From: Aphodoplasma sp045592745
GTDB lineage: Bacteria; Bacillota; Clostridia; UBA1381; UMGS1253
DNA: 64,000 nt
NCBI GenBank assembly: GCA_045592745.1
Contig: JAZNVH010000025.1
Span: forward strand, 124,001 to 188,000
Direction: 5' to 3'
Shown here: positions 53,090 through 61,967 of the stretch, one piece after another
How positions within the stretch are numbered: position 1 is the first letter of the stretch
How the letters are laid out: each line of letters starts with the position of its first letter
Position numbers and translations under genes: made by a program
Notes under the pieces: generated by a model
The model's input: the letters and a program-made list of their open reading frames with translations, nothing else
Database searches by the model: none
Told to the model about the DNA's origin: nothing

Positions 53090-55666
53090 ATGAACAAAAA
53101 ACCTGTAGATATACAAATCCCTGTAACCATTGGTGGTGTGACCTTTAAAAACCCGTTTTTCGTGGCTTCGGGTCCTACCACAAAATCTGTTAAACAATTA
53201 ATAAGAATCGAGGAAACGGGCTGGGCTGCTGCATCTATAAAGCTTAGTATAGACCCTGCTCCCTACATAAACAGAAAGCCGCGTTATTCACTTTTCAAAG
53301 ACAGAGATGCATTGGCTTTTACGGCTGAGAAGCGTCTTACATTTGAAGAAGGCTTAAAGCTCATACGCGACGCAAAACCAAAGCTTCACGACCTTAAACT
53401 TATGGCTAACATTACCTATGCCGGCGACAATGGCGTTGAAGGCTGGGTAAACATGGCTAAGAAGTTTGAAGAAGCCGGTGCAGATATCATCGAGCTTAAT
53501 ATGTGCTGTCCCAATATGAGCTACAATATGGAAATGACAAGTGGCGGTAAAGAAACCGGCAAAAAACAGACCGGAGCAAGTATGGGTCAGCAAACAGAGG
53601 TTGCCGCTGAAATTGCAAGAGCCGTAAAACAGGCGATTTCTATCCCCCTCTTTGTAAAGCTTACTCCCGAGGGCGGCCAGATTGCAAAGGTAGCAAAGGC
53701 TCTTTATGAAGCCGGTGCAGATGCTGTAGGTGGTACAGGTAACAGACTTGGTATGCCCCCTATCGACATTGATGATCCGGGCAGTGCTTTTTATCACTTG
53801 CAAAAAGAGATTTCTATGGGTTGCCACTGTGGTAAATGGCTTAAACCATTGGCTCAGCGCGATACATATGAAATTAGAAAAGTATGTGGTATGGATGCTC
53901 CCATTATGGCTGCAGGCGGTATAACAAACTGGCGTGACGCTGTAGAGATGATTCTTTGCGGCGGTAACCTTCTTGGTGTTTGCGCAGAAACTCTTATCTC
54001 CGGATACGATATATGCAGACCTATGATCGAGGGCCTTGATAAATATATGCACGAGCACGGGTATACAGATCTTTCACAAATGCAGGGTCTTGTTGTTCCG
54101 CAGGTGCGCACTGCAAATGATGTAACTATCTTTGCAGGATATGCAAAAATTAAAGAGCCTAATCTTAGCGCTCCGTGTAAAAGTGCATGTCCCCACCACG
54201 TTCCAACTCAGGCATATATTCAAAAGATTGCAAAGGGCGAATATAAAGAGGCATATGACCTTATAACAGGCAAAAATCCTCTTCAAAACATTTGCTCATT
54301 TGTATGTAATCATCCGTGTGAAGATGCCTGTATAAGAGGAGGATATGACTCCCCTGTTAAAATTCGTCAGTTAAAGAGATTTGTTCTCGAATATGGTAAG
54401 GCTCAAGGCTGGACTCCTGCGTGGGCAAAAGCAGACTTTAATGGACACAAGGTAGCTGTTATAGGCGCAGGCCCTGCGGGACTTTCATGTGCGTCTGAGC
54501 TTAGAAAAGCCGGATATGATGTTACGGTATTTGAGAAAGAAGAATTAGCAGGCGGATTAATCAGATTTGGTATTCCGGATTATGTTATGAAAAAGGATAT
54601 CCTGGATGAAGAGATAAAATTCCTTGCTGATAATGGTGTAAAATTCGAGTTTGGAAAAGAGCTTGGAAAAGATATTACGATAGACAGTATCAAATCTCTT
54701 GGATACGAAGCAATTTTTGCAGCTATCGGTATGGGCAAAAAGGTAGCAAGCAATATCGAAGGAGCTGACAAAGCTTTAGATGCTTTGGATTTTCTTAAAG
54801 ATGTTTCTCTTGGCAAAAACACATCATTAGATCGTGATGTTGTTGTTATCGGCAAAGGCTTTGCCGCAATGGACAGTGCAAGAAGTGCTGCTCGTCTTGG
54901 TGCAAGTCACGTAACTTTGATTTGGACAGGCAACTATCCAAGCAGAACATACGATGCCGATGCTCTTGCGCTTGCTAAAGAAGAAGGCATTGTGCTTATT
55001 GACAATGCATCTGTAAAATCCATATCAGATGACGCTGTAATCGCTGATTGCGGCGGAACTAATATGACTATCCCCTGCAATAAGGTTATTGTGGCAAACG
55101 AATACGAAGCAGATGCAAGCGTACTTGCAGGAGCGGAAACAAAGAATGGCTTTATAAAGATTTCAAATGCAAGAACAAACATAGACGGTCTGTACTGTGG
55201 CGGAAACGCAGTTCGCTCTGCAAATGTAATTACAGCTATTGCTGCAGGCAAAAACGCTGCGGCAGTTATCGATAGTGATATAAGAGGCGAAGAAGCTACA
55301 TTAGTAGCAATTCCTTCTACAAAAACAGTTAACCCCGAAATCGTACGCGAAAGAACAGGTTATCTTAAAAAAGATAATAATGCTCTTAAGCTTAACGATG
55401 CAGCAGATATTCGCAAAGAAAACTTTGAGATGTACGAGAGAGTAATGACTGAGCAGGAAGCACAAAAAGAAGCTTCAAGATGTCTAAATTGCGGTTGTGG
55501 TGAAGGATGTCAACTTTGTAAAACAATTTGTACAGACTTTGCTCCCGAGATTATCGATACAGATACTATGCACATAAGAAAAGAAGATTGTGTTGCTTGT
55601 GGTATGTGCTTTAACCGTTGTCCTAATGGAAACATCGAAATGGTTGATCTTGGATACACAGTATAG
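53090..55666 (+). CDS. Dihydropyrimidine-dehydrogenase-like fusion flavoprotein
   Basis: 858 residues. Residues about 1-330 form a PreA/dihydroorotate dehydrogenase-like FMN barrel (VTIGGVTFKNPFFVASGPT; AGADIIELNMCCPN; LFVKLTPEGGQIAKVAKAL). About 358-445 is an iron-sulfur module of DPD/glutamate-synthase type (CKSACPHHVPTQAYI, CSFVCNHPCEDACIRGG). About 455-785 holds two dinucleotide sites (VIGAGPAGLSCASELRKAGY; VIGKGFAAMDSARSAARLG). The C-terminus has CLNCGCGEGCQLC and CVACGMCFNRCP clusters. The order differs from mammalian DPD, in which the FMN barrel follows the FAD/NADPH part. The substrate is unknown; the operon has no pyrimidine genes. Confidence 0.85.
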   Translation: MNKKPVDIQIPVTIGGVTFKNPFFVASGPTTKSVKQLIRIEETGWAAASIKLSIDPAPYINRKPRYSLFKDRDALAFTAEKRLTFEEGLKLIRDAKPKLHDLKLMANITYAGDNGVEGWVNMAKKFEEAGADIIELNMCCPNMSYNMEMTSGGKETGKKQTGASMGQQTEVAAEIARAVKQAISIPLFVKLTPEGGQIAKVAKALYEAGADAVGGTGNRLGMPPIDIDDPGSAFYHLQKEISMGCHCGKWLKPLAQRDTYEIRKVCGMDAPIMAAGGITNWRDAVEMILCGGNLLGVCAETLISGYDICRPMIEGLDKYMHEHGYTDLSQMQGLVVPQVRTANDVTIFAGYAKIKEPNLSAPCKSACPHHVPTQAYIQKIAKGEYKEAYDLITGKNPLQNICSFVCNHPCEDACIRGGYDSPVKIRQLKRFVLEYGKAQGWTPAWAKADFNGHKVAVIGAGPAGLSCASELRKAGYDVTVFEKEELAGGLIRFGIPDYVMKKDILDEEIKFLADNGVKFEFGKELGKDITIDSIKSLGYEAIFAAIGMGKKVASNIEGADKALDALDFLKDVSLGKNTSLDRDVVVIGKGFAAMDSARSAARLGASHVTLIWTGNYPSRTYDADALALAKEEGIVLIDNASVKSISDDAVIADCGGTNMTIPCNKVIVANEYEADASVLAGAETKNGFIKISNARTNIDGLYCGGNAVRSANVITAIAAGKNAAAVIDSDIRGEEATLVAIPSTKTVNPEIVRERTGYLKKDNNALKLNDAADIRKENFEMYERVMTEQEAQKEASRCLNCGCGEGCQLCKTICTDFAPEIIDTDTMHIRKEDCVACGMCFNRCPNGNIEMVDLGYTV

Positions 55667-55686
55667 TATATAAGGAGGAAATAAAA

Positions 55687-56505
55687 ATGTATTCAGTTAA
55701 TTTTGACATTTCGGGTCAGGTTGCTGCTATAACAGGTGCAGGTGGTATTATTTGCGGTTGTTTGGCAAAAGAGATGGCAAAAAAAGGTGTTAAAGTGGCA
55801 CTTCTCGATTTGTTCGTAGATAATGCCCAGAAAATTGCAGACGAAATAGTTGCAGATGGCGGAGACGCTATTGCAGTAAAAGCAGATGTGCTCAGCCGTG
55901 AGAGTCTTGAAGTTGCAAGAGATGAAATTGTTGCTAAATACGGCAAGATTGATATTCTTGTAAATGGTGCAGGCGGAAATAAGCCCCAGGCAACAGTATC
56001 TAAGGACAAGGATTTCTTTAACTTGGATTTGGATGCTTTCAAATGGGTATTCGACCTTAACGTAACAGGTGCGGTGCTTACTACTATGGTATTTGGTGAG
56101 CTTTTGGCAAAGCAGGGCTACGGTAACGTTATCAACATTGCATCAATGTCAAGCTATCACCCGCTTACAAATACAGTTGCATATTGTGGTGCTAAAGCTG
56201 CTGTTGCAAACTTTACGGAGTGGATGGCAACTCACTTTAACCAAAACTACAGCAATAATATCCGTGTTAACGCTATTGCTCCCGGTTTCCTACTTACAAA
56301 CCAGAATCGTTACCTTTTGACAAACGAGGATGGTTCAGCTACTGACAGAGGTCAGAGAGTTTTGGCTAAAACTCCGATGAATCGTTACGGCGAACCTGTT
56401 GAAATGGCTGGTCCAGTTATCTTCCTTTGCTCAGAGGCTGCTTCGTTCATTAATGGCGCAGTACTCCCCGTTGATGGTGGTTTCTCATCATATTGGGGCG
56501 TATAA
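55687..56505 (+). CDS. SDR oxidoreductase, mannonate-oxidoreductase-like
   Basis: 272-residue short-chain dehydrogenase. TGAGGIICGCLAKEMAKKG is a variant glycine-rich cofactor motif. NGAGGNKPQATVSKDKDFF, DLNVTGAVLTT, INIASMSSYHPLTNTVAYCGAK (catalytic Ser and YxxxK), NAIAPGFLLTNQNRYLL and LPVDGGFSSYWGV closely resemble SDR-type D-mannonate/fructuronate oxidoreductases. Its substrate is therefore likely a sugar acid or polyol ketone. SD AAGGAGG precedes it. Confidence 0.88.
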   Translation: MYSVNFDISGQVAAITGAGGIICGCLAKEMAKKGVKVALLDLFVDNAQKIADEIVADGGDAIAVKADVLSRESLEVARDEIVAKYGKIDILVNGAGGNKPQATVSKDKDFFNLDLDAFKWVFDLNVTGAVLTTMVFGELLAKQGYGNVINIASMSSYHPLTNTVAYCGAKAAVANFTEWMATHFNQNYSNNIRVNAIAPGFLLTNQNRYLLTNEDGSATDRGQRVLAKTPMNRYGEPVEMAGPVIFLCSEAASFINGAVLPVDGGFSSYWGV

Positions 56506-56538
56506 AAATATACTTTATAGAAAGAAGAGGATTATATT

Positions 56539-57630
56539 ATGCAGTATCATCATATTGATTACAAAAAGCTTGAAACATTCTGTATAGAAGCTTTCAAGGG
56601 TTATGGCTTTAACGAAGAAGAAAGTAAGCAAATTACAGCAGTTCTTCTTGAAGCTGATTTGAGCGGGATTGAATCACACGGTATACAGCGTATGATTCGT
56701 TATCACAAAGAAATCACAGGCGGCATGGTTAAAATTGATGCAAAGCCTGAGGTAGTATTTGAAACTCCTCTTTCAGCAGTAATTGAGGGTAACGATGCTA
56801 TGGGACAAACTCTTGGCGTAAATGCTATGCAAATGGCTATCGATAAGGCTAAGAAGTCAGGTTTTGGTATGGTTACAGTTCGTAATTCAAACCACTACGG
56901 TGTTGCAGGATATTATGCAAGAATGGCTGCATCAGAAGGTCTTATTGGTATGTCTATGACAAACACAGAAGCTATTATGGTGCCCACATTTGGTAAACAA
57001 GCTATGCTTGGCACAAATCCAATAGCTTTTGCTATGCCTGCAGACCCTGTGGCTTACTCATTTGACGCAGCCACAACTGTTGTTCCGAGAGGAAAACTCG
57101 AAGTTTATGTTAAGCGCGGAAATGGTCTTCCGATTGGTTGGGCGCTTGATGAAAACGGTCACGACAGTGACGAACCCGATAGAGTTTTGTCAAACATAAT
57201 AAACAAAACAGGCGGCGGTATCCTTCCCCTTGGCGGTTCTGGCGATTTGACATCAGGTTATAAAGGTTACGGTTTTGCAATGCTTTGCGAAATTGCAACA
57301 GCTATTCTCTCAGGTGGTACAACTTCAAATTACATATACAAAACTCCGGGCAGATCAAACATTGCACAGTGCTATATTGCTTTGGATTATGGTATGTTTG
57401 GCGACAAGAAAGAAATCGAGGCTGCTCTTTCCAAGTATTTGCAGGAGGTTCGCGATTCTGCAAAAGCAGAAGGTGCAGAGCGTATATACATTCACGGTGA
57501 AAAAGAGGCAGAGGCAAGAAACCGCGTTTTGACCGAAGGTGTACCGCTTAACGAAAAAACTTATGATGAAATGAAGATGATAGCTGAGTTCACAGGTTCT
57601 TCGGCATATCTTCCCGAGTACATCGACTAA
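56539..57630 (+). CDS. Ldh family (malate/L-lactate/ureidoglycolate) dehydrogenase
   Basis: 363-residue NAD(P)-dependent 2-hydroxyacid dehydrogenase of the Ldh2 family, unrelated to classic LDH. ADLSGIESHGIQRMIRY holds the catalytic His, SNHYGVAGYYARMA and LGTNPIAFAMPADP are family blocks. Members act on malate, sulfolactate, ureidoglycolate or 2,3-diketogulonate. Here the other genes suggest a sugar-derived 2-oxoacid. It closes the operon before a strong terminator. Confidence 0.88.
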   Translation: MQYHHIDYKKLETFCIEAFKGYGFNEEESKQITAVLLEADLSGIESHGIQRMIRYHKEITGGMVKIDAKPEVVFETPLSAVIEGNDAMGQTLGVNAMQMAIDKAKKSGFGMVTVRNSNHYGVAGYYARMAASEGLIGMSMTNTEAIMVPTFGKQAMLGTNPIAFAMPADPVAYSFDAATTVVPRGKLEVYVKRGNGLPIGWALDENGHDSDEPDRVLSNIINKTGGGILPLGGSGDLTSGYKGYGFAMLCEIATAILSGGTTSNYIYKTPGRSNIAQCYIALDYGMFGDKKEIEAALSKYLQEVRDSAKAEGAERIYIHGEKEAEARNRVLTEGVPLNEKTYDEMKMIAEFTGSSAYLPEYID

Positions 57631-57648
57631 TTATTAAAAAGTATATGC

Positions 57649-57677
57649 AAAAACCACGCGACTATCGCGTGGTTTTT
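57649..57677 (+). terminator. Terminator of the catabolic operon
   Basis: AAAAACCACGCG (57649-57660), loop ACTAT, CGCGTGGTTTTT (57666-57677): a 12-bp perfect stem with A/T flanks. Confidence 0.9.
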
Positions 57678-57687
57678 GTTATACGAT

Positions 57688-57720
57688 AAAAGGCAATTTT
57701 TATAAAAGAAAATTGCCTTT
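57688..57720 (-). terminator. Terminator after the sodium:alanine symporter
   Basis: AAAGGCAATTTT and AAAATTGCCTTT (57689-57700 and 57709-57720) form a 12-bp stem; on the minus strand TTTTATCG follows. Confidence 0.7.
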
Positions 57721-57727
57721 AAAATTT

Positions 57728-59242
57728 TTATAGTCTTTTTTCTTCCTCTTCCTGAACATCGGCAAATGCAGAAAGCATCGGTTTGATATCCTTGTGTTTT
57801 AGATTTCTGTCTATGTAGTTTCTTGTAATCTTGACAACAAGTCCCGAAAGTGCAAGAACACCAATAAGGTTAGGTACCATCATGAGTCCGTTGAATGTAT
57901 CGGAAATATCCCATGCAAGCGACGATGTCAAAAGCGCACCGCACATAATCATCACAAGGTGGATAACCTTGTAAAGCTTTGTTGACTTTGTGCCAAACAA
58001 ATATTCCCACGCTTTGCTTCCGTAATGGTCCCATCCAAGAACTGTTGTAAATGCAAACAATAAAATTGCAATTGCAATAAATCTTTCGCCCCATACACCA
58101 AACAAAATCGAAAAGGCTTTTGCAACAAGATTTGCATCAGTTGCGCCCTGCATAAGTGCACCTGTTTCAAGATTGATTACGCCGGATGTAAGTACAACAA
58201 GAGCGGTCATTGTGCAAACAACCATTGTATCGGCAAATACTTCAAAAATGCCCCAAAGACCCTGACGTACAGGCTCTACAACATTTGAGTTTGAATGAAC
58301 CATAACCGATGAACCAAGACCTGCCTCATTTGAGAAAACACCTCTCTTACATCCGAGAGTTACAATTTCTTTTACGGCAATACCAGCAGCACCGCCCCAT
58401 ACTGCCGGGCCTGTAAATGCATACTTAAAGATTGATGCAAACGCAGCTCCGACAGAAGCATAATTTACACCAATTATAATAAGACTTCCCAAAACAAATA
58501 ACACTACCATAAAAGGAACAACTTTCTCAGCAAAATTTGCAATTCTCTTGAGTCCACCAAGAATAATAAGCGCCGCAATAACTACGAGCACAATGCCTAT
58601 AATAAGATGGTACATTGTTACGTTTCCAAAAGGAATCGCTGCAAGTGACGGAATCTGAAATGCATCTACCATATTAACAACAATTTTATTAATCTGACCC
58701 ATTGCACCGATACCAAATGATGCGAGAATTGCAAAAATTGAGAAAAGCACTGCAAGAATTGCACCAATCCATTTACAACCTTTAATTTTGCCAAGACCAT
58801 CTCTTAAATAGTACATAGCGCCGCCTGACCACTCACCGTCTGCATTCTTTCTTCTGTAATAGATACCAAGAACGTTTTCTGAGTAGTTTGTCATCATACC
58901 AAGAAATGCCGCAACCCACATCCAGAAGACTGCACCGGGACCACCGCCTACAATCGCAGCTGCAACACCGGCAATATTACCTACACCTATTGTAGCTGCA
59001 AGAGCAGTACAAAGCGCCTGAAACTGCGATATTGACTTGCCCTTAACATGTCCTGAAACATCCTTGTTGAAAATCTTTCCAATTGTTTCAGAGAACCAGT
59101 GTCCTATATGTGTTATCTGGAAAACACCTGTGATAACAGTCATTATAAGACCCGTTGCCAAGAGCAGATAAAGACCCTTGCCCCACACAAAACTGTTGAC
59201 ATTGTTATTAAAATTTGTCAACACCTCAAAAAAGTTTGCCAT
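57728..59242 (-). CDS. Sodium:alanine/glycine symporter (AGCS family)
   Basis: 504-residue secondary transporter with about ten membrane spans. GNIAGVAAAIVGGGPGAVFWMW, SQFQALCTALAATIGVGN and GVFSNEAGLGSSVMVHSN are AGCS signatures. The ATG at 59242 has GAGGAGG upstream. Because a glycine riboswitch precedes it, the cargo probably includes glycine. It probably moves glycine or alanine with Na+; whether for uptake or efflux depends on gradients, and the riboswitch does not settle it. Confidence 0.92.
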   Translation of the reverse strand: MANFFEVLTNFNNNVNSFVWGKGLYLLLATGLIMTVITGVFQITHIGHWFSETIGKIFNKDVSGHVKGKSISQFQALCTALAATIGVGNIAGVAAAIVGGGPGAVFWMWVAAFLGMMTNYSENVLGIYYRRKNADGEWSGGAMYYLRDGLGKIKGCKWIGAILAVLFSIFAILASFGIGAMGQINKIVVNMVDAFQIPSLAAIPFGNVTMYHLIIGIVLVVIAALIILGGLKRIANFAEKVVPFMVVLFVLGSLIIIGVNYASVGAAFASIFKYAFTGPAVWGGAAGIAVKEIVTLGCKRGVFSNEAGLGSSVMVHSNSNVVEPVRQGLWGIFEVFADTMVVCTMTALVVLTSGVINLETGALMQGATDANLVAKAFSILFGVWGERFIAIAILLFAFTTVLGWDHYGSKAWEYLFGTKSTKLYKVIHLVMIMCGALLTSSLAWDISDTFNGLMMVPNLIGVLALSGLVVKITRNYIDRNLKHKDIKPMLSAFADVQEEEEKRL

Positions 59243-59274
59243 ATTATTTCCTCCTCTTTTTTGCGCTAAATAAA

Positions 59275-59308
59275 GCAAAAACGGAGTTTTTGAAATACAA
59301 AAACTCCG
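59275..59308 (-). terminator. Riboswitch expression-platform terminator
   Basis: CGGAGTTTTT and AAAAACTCCG (59299-59308 and 59282-59291) make a 10-bp stem, followed on the minus strand by TTTTTGC. It lies between the aptamers and the symporter gene. Glycine binding probably prevents it, an ON switch. Confidence 0.85.
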
Positions 59309-59332
59309 CGCAAAAAAAGCATCTATAACTTT

Positions 59333-59496
59333 TTTCTCCGTCCTTTTGCCTGAGAGATTAACCCTTTTGGGTCTTACACCTTCGGCATCCTTTTATATTG
59401 GGACTTCTCCGGAGTGCTATCTGTGAACAGTCATCACCATCGCGCCTGAGAGCTTTACTCCTTCGGCAAGGCTTACACCTTTCTCCTGCACACTTC
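59333..59496 (-). promoter_or_regulatory. Tandem glycine riboswitch
   Basis: Two similar aptamers follow each other on the minus strand. The first has GGAGAAAGGTGTAAGCC, GCCGAAGGAGTAAAG and CTCTCAGGCGC; the second has GATGCCGAAGGTGTAAGACC and CTCTCAGGCAAAAGGAC. These repeat the glycine-riboswitch core twice with a short linker. It controls the AGCS symporter through the terminator at 59275-59308. Confidence 0.93.
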
Positions 59497-59523
59497 ACTT
59501 AGCTCAAATATTAAGTTATAATA

Positions 59524-59552
59524 ATTATACGCCTATTTTGTCGAATTGTCAA
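59524..59552 (-). promoter_or_regulatory. Promoter of the glycine riboswitch transcript
   Basis: Exact consensus on the minus strand: TTGACA (59552-59547), 17-base spacer, TATAAT (59529-59524). A strong constitutive promoter suits control by attenuation. Confidence 0.9.
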
Positions 59553-59574
59553 CAAATTTGACATTTCAATTCGT

Positions 59575-60135
59575 TTACAAATTATATCCCAGTTCAAACG
59601 CCTTAAGGTTTGACTCCATAAACTTTTCAGGTGTTGATGTCTTAATCGTATTAACCCACTTTTCATAAGGAATATCAGTATTTTTTGCCATAAGACCAAT
59701 TAATACGACATTAACAGCTTTAACATTGCCTGCCTCTTTTGCATATTTAAGTGCATCAACTGTAACAACATCAATCTTTTCCGAAAGCTTTTCCTCGATA
59801 TTTTCAGGATACTTCATCGCACCTGTAATTACAGGCATCGGGTCAATCTGCTGGGTATTTACAAGCATTTTTCCACCTTTTTTAAGATACGGAAGCGCTC
59901 TGTACGCCTCAAGCTTTTCAAATGCAAGAATTATATCAGCTTCACCGCGGTCGATTATCGGAGAATAAACCTTTTTTCCAAACTTAACGTATGTAACAAC
60001 GCTGCCGCCTCTCTGGCTCATGCCATGAACCTCAGAAACCTTTACATCATAGCCTTCGTTTACAACTGTGTTGCCGAGTATACGGCTTGCAAGCAAGGTT
60101 CCCTGACCGCCTACGCCTACTATCATTATATTCAT
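59575..60135 (-). CDS. iorB: Indolepyruvate:ferredoxin oxidoreductase, beta subunit
   Basis: 186-residue pyruvate oxidoreductase gamma-domain protein. MIVGVGGQGTLLASRIL, VKVSEVHGMSQRGGSVVTYV and PIIDRGEADIILAFE are conserved. It pairs with IorA to convert aryl pyruvates (indole-, phenyl-, hydroxyphenylpyruvate) to aryl-acetyl-CoA with reduction of ferredoxin. The iorA stop lies three bases before its ATG and supplies its SD (GGGGGAG). Confidence 0.95.
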   Translation of the reverse strand: MNIMIVGVGGQGTLLASRILGNTVVNEGYDVKVSEVHGMSQRGGSVVTYVKFGKKVYSPIIDRGEADIILAFEKLEAYRALPYLKKGGKMLVNTQQIDPMPVITGAMKYPENIEEKLSEKIDVVTVDALKYAKEAGNVKAVNVVLIGLMAKNTDIPYEKWVNTIKTSTPEKFMESNLKAFELGYNL

Positions 60136-60138
60136 AGC

Positions 60139-61872
60139 TTACTCCCCCTTCTCCATTGCACCAAACGGACAAACATTAAAGCAAAGTCCGCAACCGTTGC
60201 ACTGTGTCTCGTCAATAACTATCTTCTCTCCGTCAAACGAGATTGCAGGACATCCAAGCTTTAAGCAAAGCTTACACTTTTTGCAGTTATCGTTTATCTT
60301 ACACTTGCCTGTGTACTTAACAGACTTTAATAGTGCACAAGGTCTTTGAGCAATAATTACTGAAGGCTCGTCACGCTCTGTTTCCTCTTTAACAACCTTT
60401 TCAAAATTCTTTACATCAAACGGGTCAGCTACAACAACATTTTTAACACCGATTGACTTACAGAGGTCAACAAGATTAACCTGGGTGGTTTCTTCGCCTC
60501 TTATGGTGTATCCCGTTGTAGGATTGTTCTGATGTCCCGTCATGCCTGTAATAGAGTTGTCAAGAATAATAACTGTATTTGCGCCCTTATTATACACTAT
60601 ATCAACAAGACCCGTGATACCTGAATGCATAAATGTCGAATCACCTATAACAGAAACAAGCTTTTTGTTAAACTCTGCGCCTCTTGCCTTCGCCATGCCA
60701 TGAGCAGCACTTACAGAAGCACCCATACATATCGTTGTATCAACGCTTTCAAGTGGAGCAACCGCTCCAAGAGTATAACAACCGATATCGCCCGACACTG
60801 TAAGACCGAGCTTTTTAAGAACATAAAATGTTCCTCTGTGAGGACAGCCTGCGCACATAACGGGCGGTCTAACGGGGATAATCTCGTCAATTTTTGCGCT
60901 TTCCGGTGCGCCTTCTCCTAATACTGCCGCTTTTATCATAGAAGGAGTATACTCGCCAAGCAAAGTAAACTTTTCTTTGCCAATAACATCAATACCGATT
61001 GCACGGCAATGCTTTTCTATAACAGGGTCAAGCTCCTCTATTACATAAACCTTATCACACTTTGCAGCAAAATCTTTTATAAGCTTCTCAGGCAAAGGAT
61101 AAACCATACCGAGCTTTAAGTAATTAACCTTGTCGCCAAGCGCTTCTTTTGCATACATATATGCAATACCCGATGTAATCACGCCGATTTTGCTGCCGTT
61201 ATCTTCTACTATGTTAAACTCGCAATTTTCAGCATACTCTTTTAGTGCCGCAATGCGTTCTTCAACTACAACGTGTCTTTTTATCGCCTTTGCAGGCATC
61301 ATAACATATTTATCTATATTCTTCTCGTACGGTTTAAGCTGTGTTTTTTCAGGCTCAAGATCTTCTACAAGGCTCTGTGAATGTGATACTCTTGTAGAAA
61401 GACGGATAAATACAGGCGTATCAAACTTTTCGCTCAGCTCAAACGCCGCCTTTGTATACTCCTTACACTCCGCTGAATCCGCAGGCTCAAGCATAGTAAT
61501 CTTTGATGCCTCTGCATAGTGGCGCGAATCCTGCTCATTCTGTGATGAGTGCATTCCGGGGTCATCTGCCACGCAGAAAACAAGTCCGCCATTTACGCCT
61601 GTATAACTGACAGTAAAAACAGGGTCAGCCATAACATTCAAACCTACATGCTTCATACAGGACATACTTCTTGCACCTGCGATTGATGCACCGATTGCAA
61701 CCTCTGCTGCAACTTTTTCATTTGGTGACCATTCTGCATAAACCTCTTCATATTTAACAATATTCTCGGTAATTTCGGTGCTTGGAGTACCCGGATAAGA
61801 AGCAACAACCGAAACACCTGCCTCATAAGCACCACGGGCAACCGCCGCATTGCCGAGCATAAGCTTCTTCAT
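60139..61872 (-). CDS. iorA: Indolepyruvate:ferredoxin oxidoreductase, alpha subunit
   Basis: 577-residue TPP-dependent subunit. The N-terminus begins KLMLGNAAVARGAYEAG (pyrimidine-binding domain). GDIGCYTLGAVAPLESV and GDSTFMHSGITGLVDIV with LDNSITGMTGHQNNPT bind TPP-Mg. The C-terminal ferredoxin domain has CKKCKLCLKLGCP and CNGCGLCFNVCP clusters. It degrades aromatic amino acids by way of aryl pyruvates. It starts behind its own promoter, immediately downstream of an acyl-CoA ligase. Confidence 0.96.
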   Translation of the reverse strand: MKKLMLGNAAVARGAYEAGVSVVASYPGTPSTEITENIVKYEEVYAEWSPNEKVAAEVAIGASIAGARSMSCMKHVGLNVMADPVFTVSYTGVNGGLVFCVADDPGMHSSQNEQDSRHYAEASKITMLEPADSAECKEYTKAAFELSEKFDTPVFIRLSTRVSHSQSLVEDLEPEKTQLKPYEKNIDKYVMMPAKAIKRHVVVEERIAALKEYAENCEFNIVEDNGSKIGVITSGIAYMYAKEALGDKVNYLKLGMVYPLPEKLIKDFAAKCDKVYVIEELDPVIEKHCRAIGIDVIGKEKFTLLGEYTPSMIKAAVLGEGAPESAKIDEIIPVRPPVMCAGCPHRGTFYVLKKLGLTVSGDIGCYTLGAVAPLESVDTTICMGASVSAAHGMAKARGAEFNKKLVSVIGDSTFMHSGITGLVDIVYNKGANTVIILDNSITGMTGHQNNPTTGYTIRGEETTQVNLVDLCKSIGVKNVVVADPFDVKNFEKVVKEETERDEPSVIIAQRPCALLKSVKYTGKCKINDNCKKCKLCLKLGCPAISFDGEKIVIDETQCNGCGLCFNVCPFGAMEKGE

Positions 61873-61909
61873 TTTAAATCATCCCTTCCTTATTTGCGCA
61901 AATGATATC

Positions 61910-61950
61910 AGCTCAAAATCTGACATACTAAGTATAGCAAATCTTGAGCT
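61910..61950 (-). promoter_or_regulatory. 41-bp palindromic operator-like site at iorA
   Basis: AGCTCAAAATCTG (61910-61922) is the imperfect inverse of CAAATCTTGAGCT (61938-61950), and the centre ATACT-A-AGTAT is itself palindromic. Sixteen of twenty arm pairs match around 61930. It covers the iorA -10 element. Confidence 0.6.
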
Positions 61951-61959
61951 GTTTTTCAA
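61931..61959 (-). promoter_or_regulatory. Promoter of iorA-iorB
   Basis: Minus strand TTGAAA (61959-61954), 17-base spacer, TATACT (61936-61931) with TGC extended -10. It begins 8 bases after the ligase stop. Confidence 0.75.
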
Positions 61960-61967
61960 CAGTTTAG

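Noticed and set aside
53354..54058. 234-residue minus-strand frame inside the DPD-like gene
   Set aside because: Opposite an intact conserved domain; no SD or recognisable motif.
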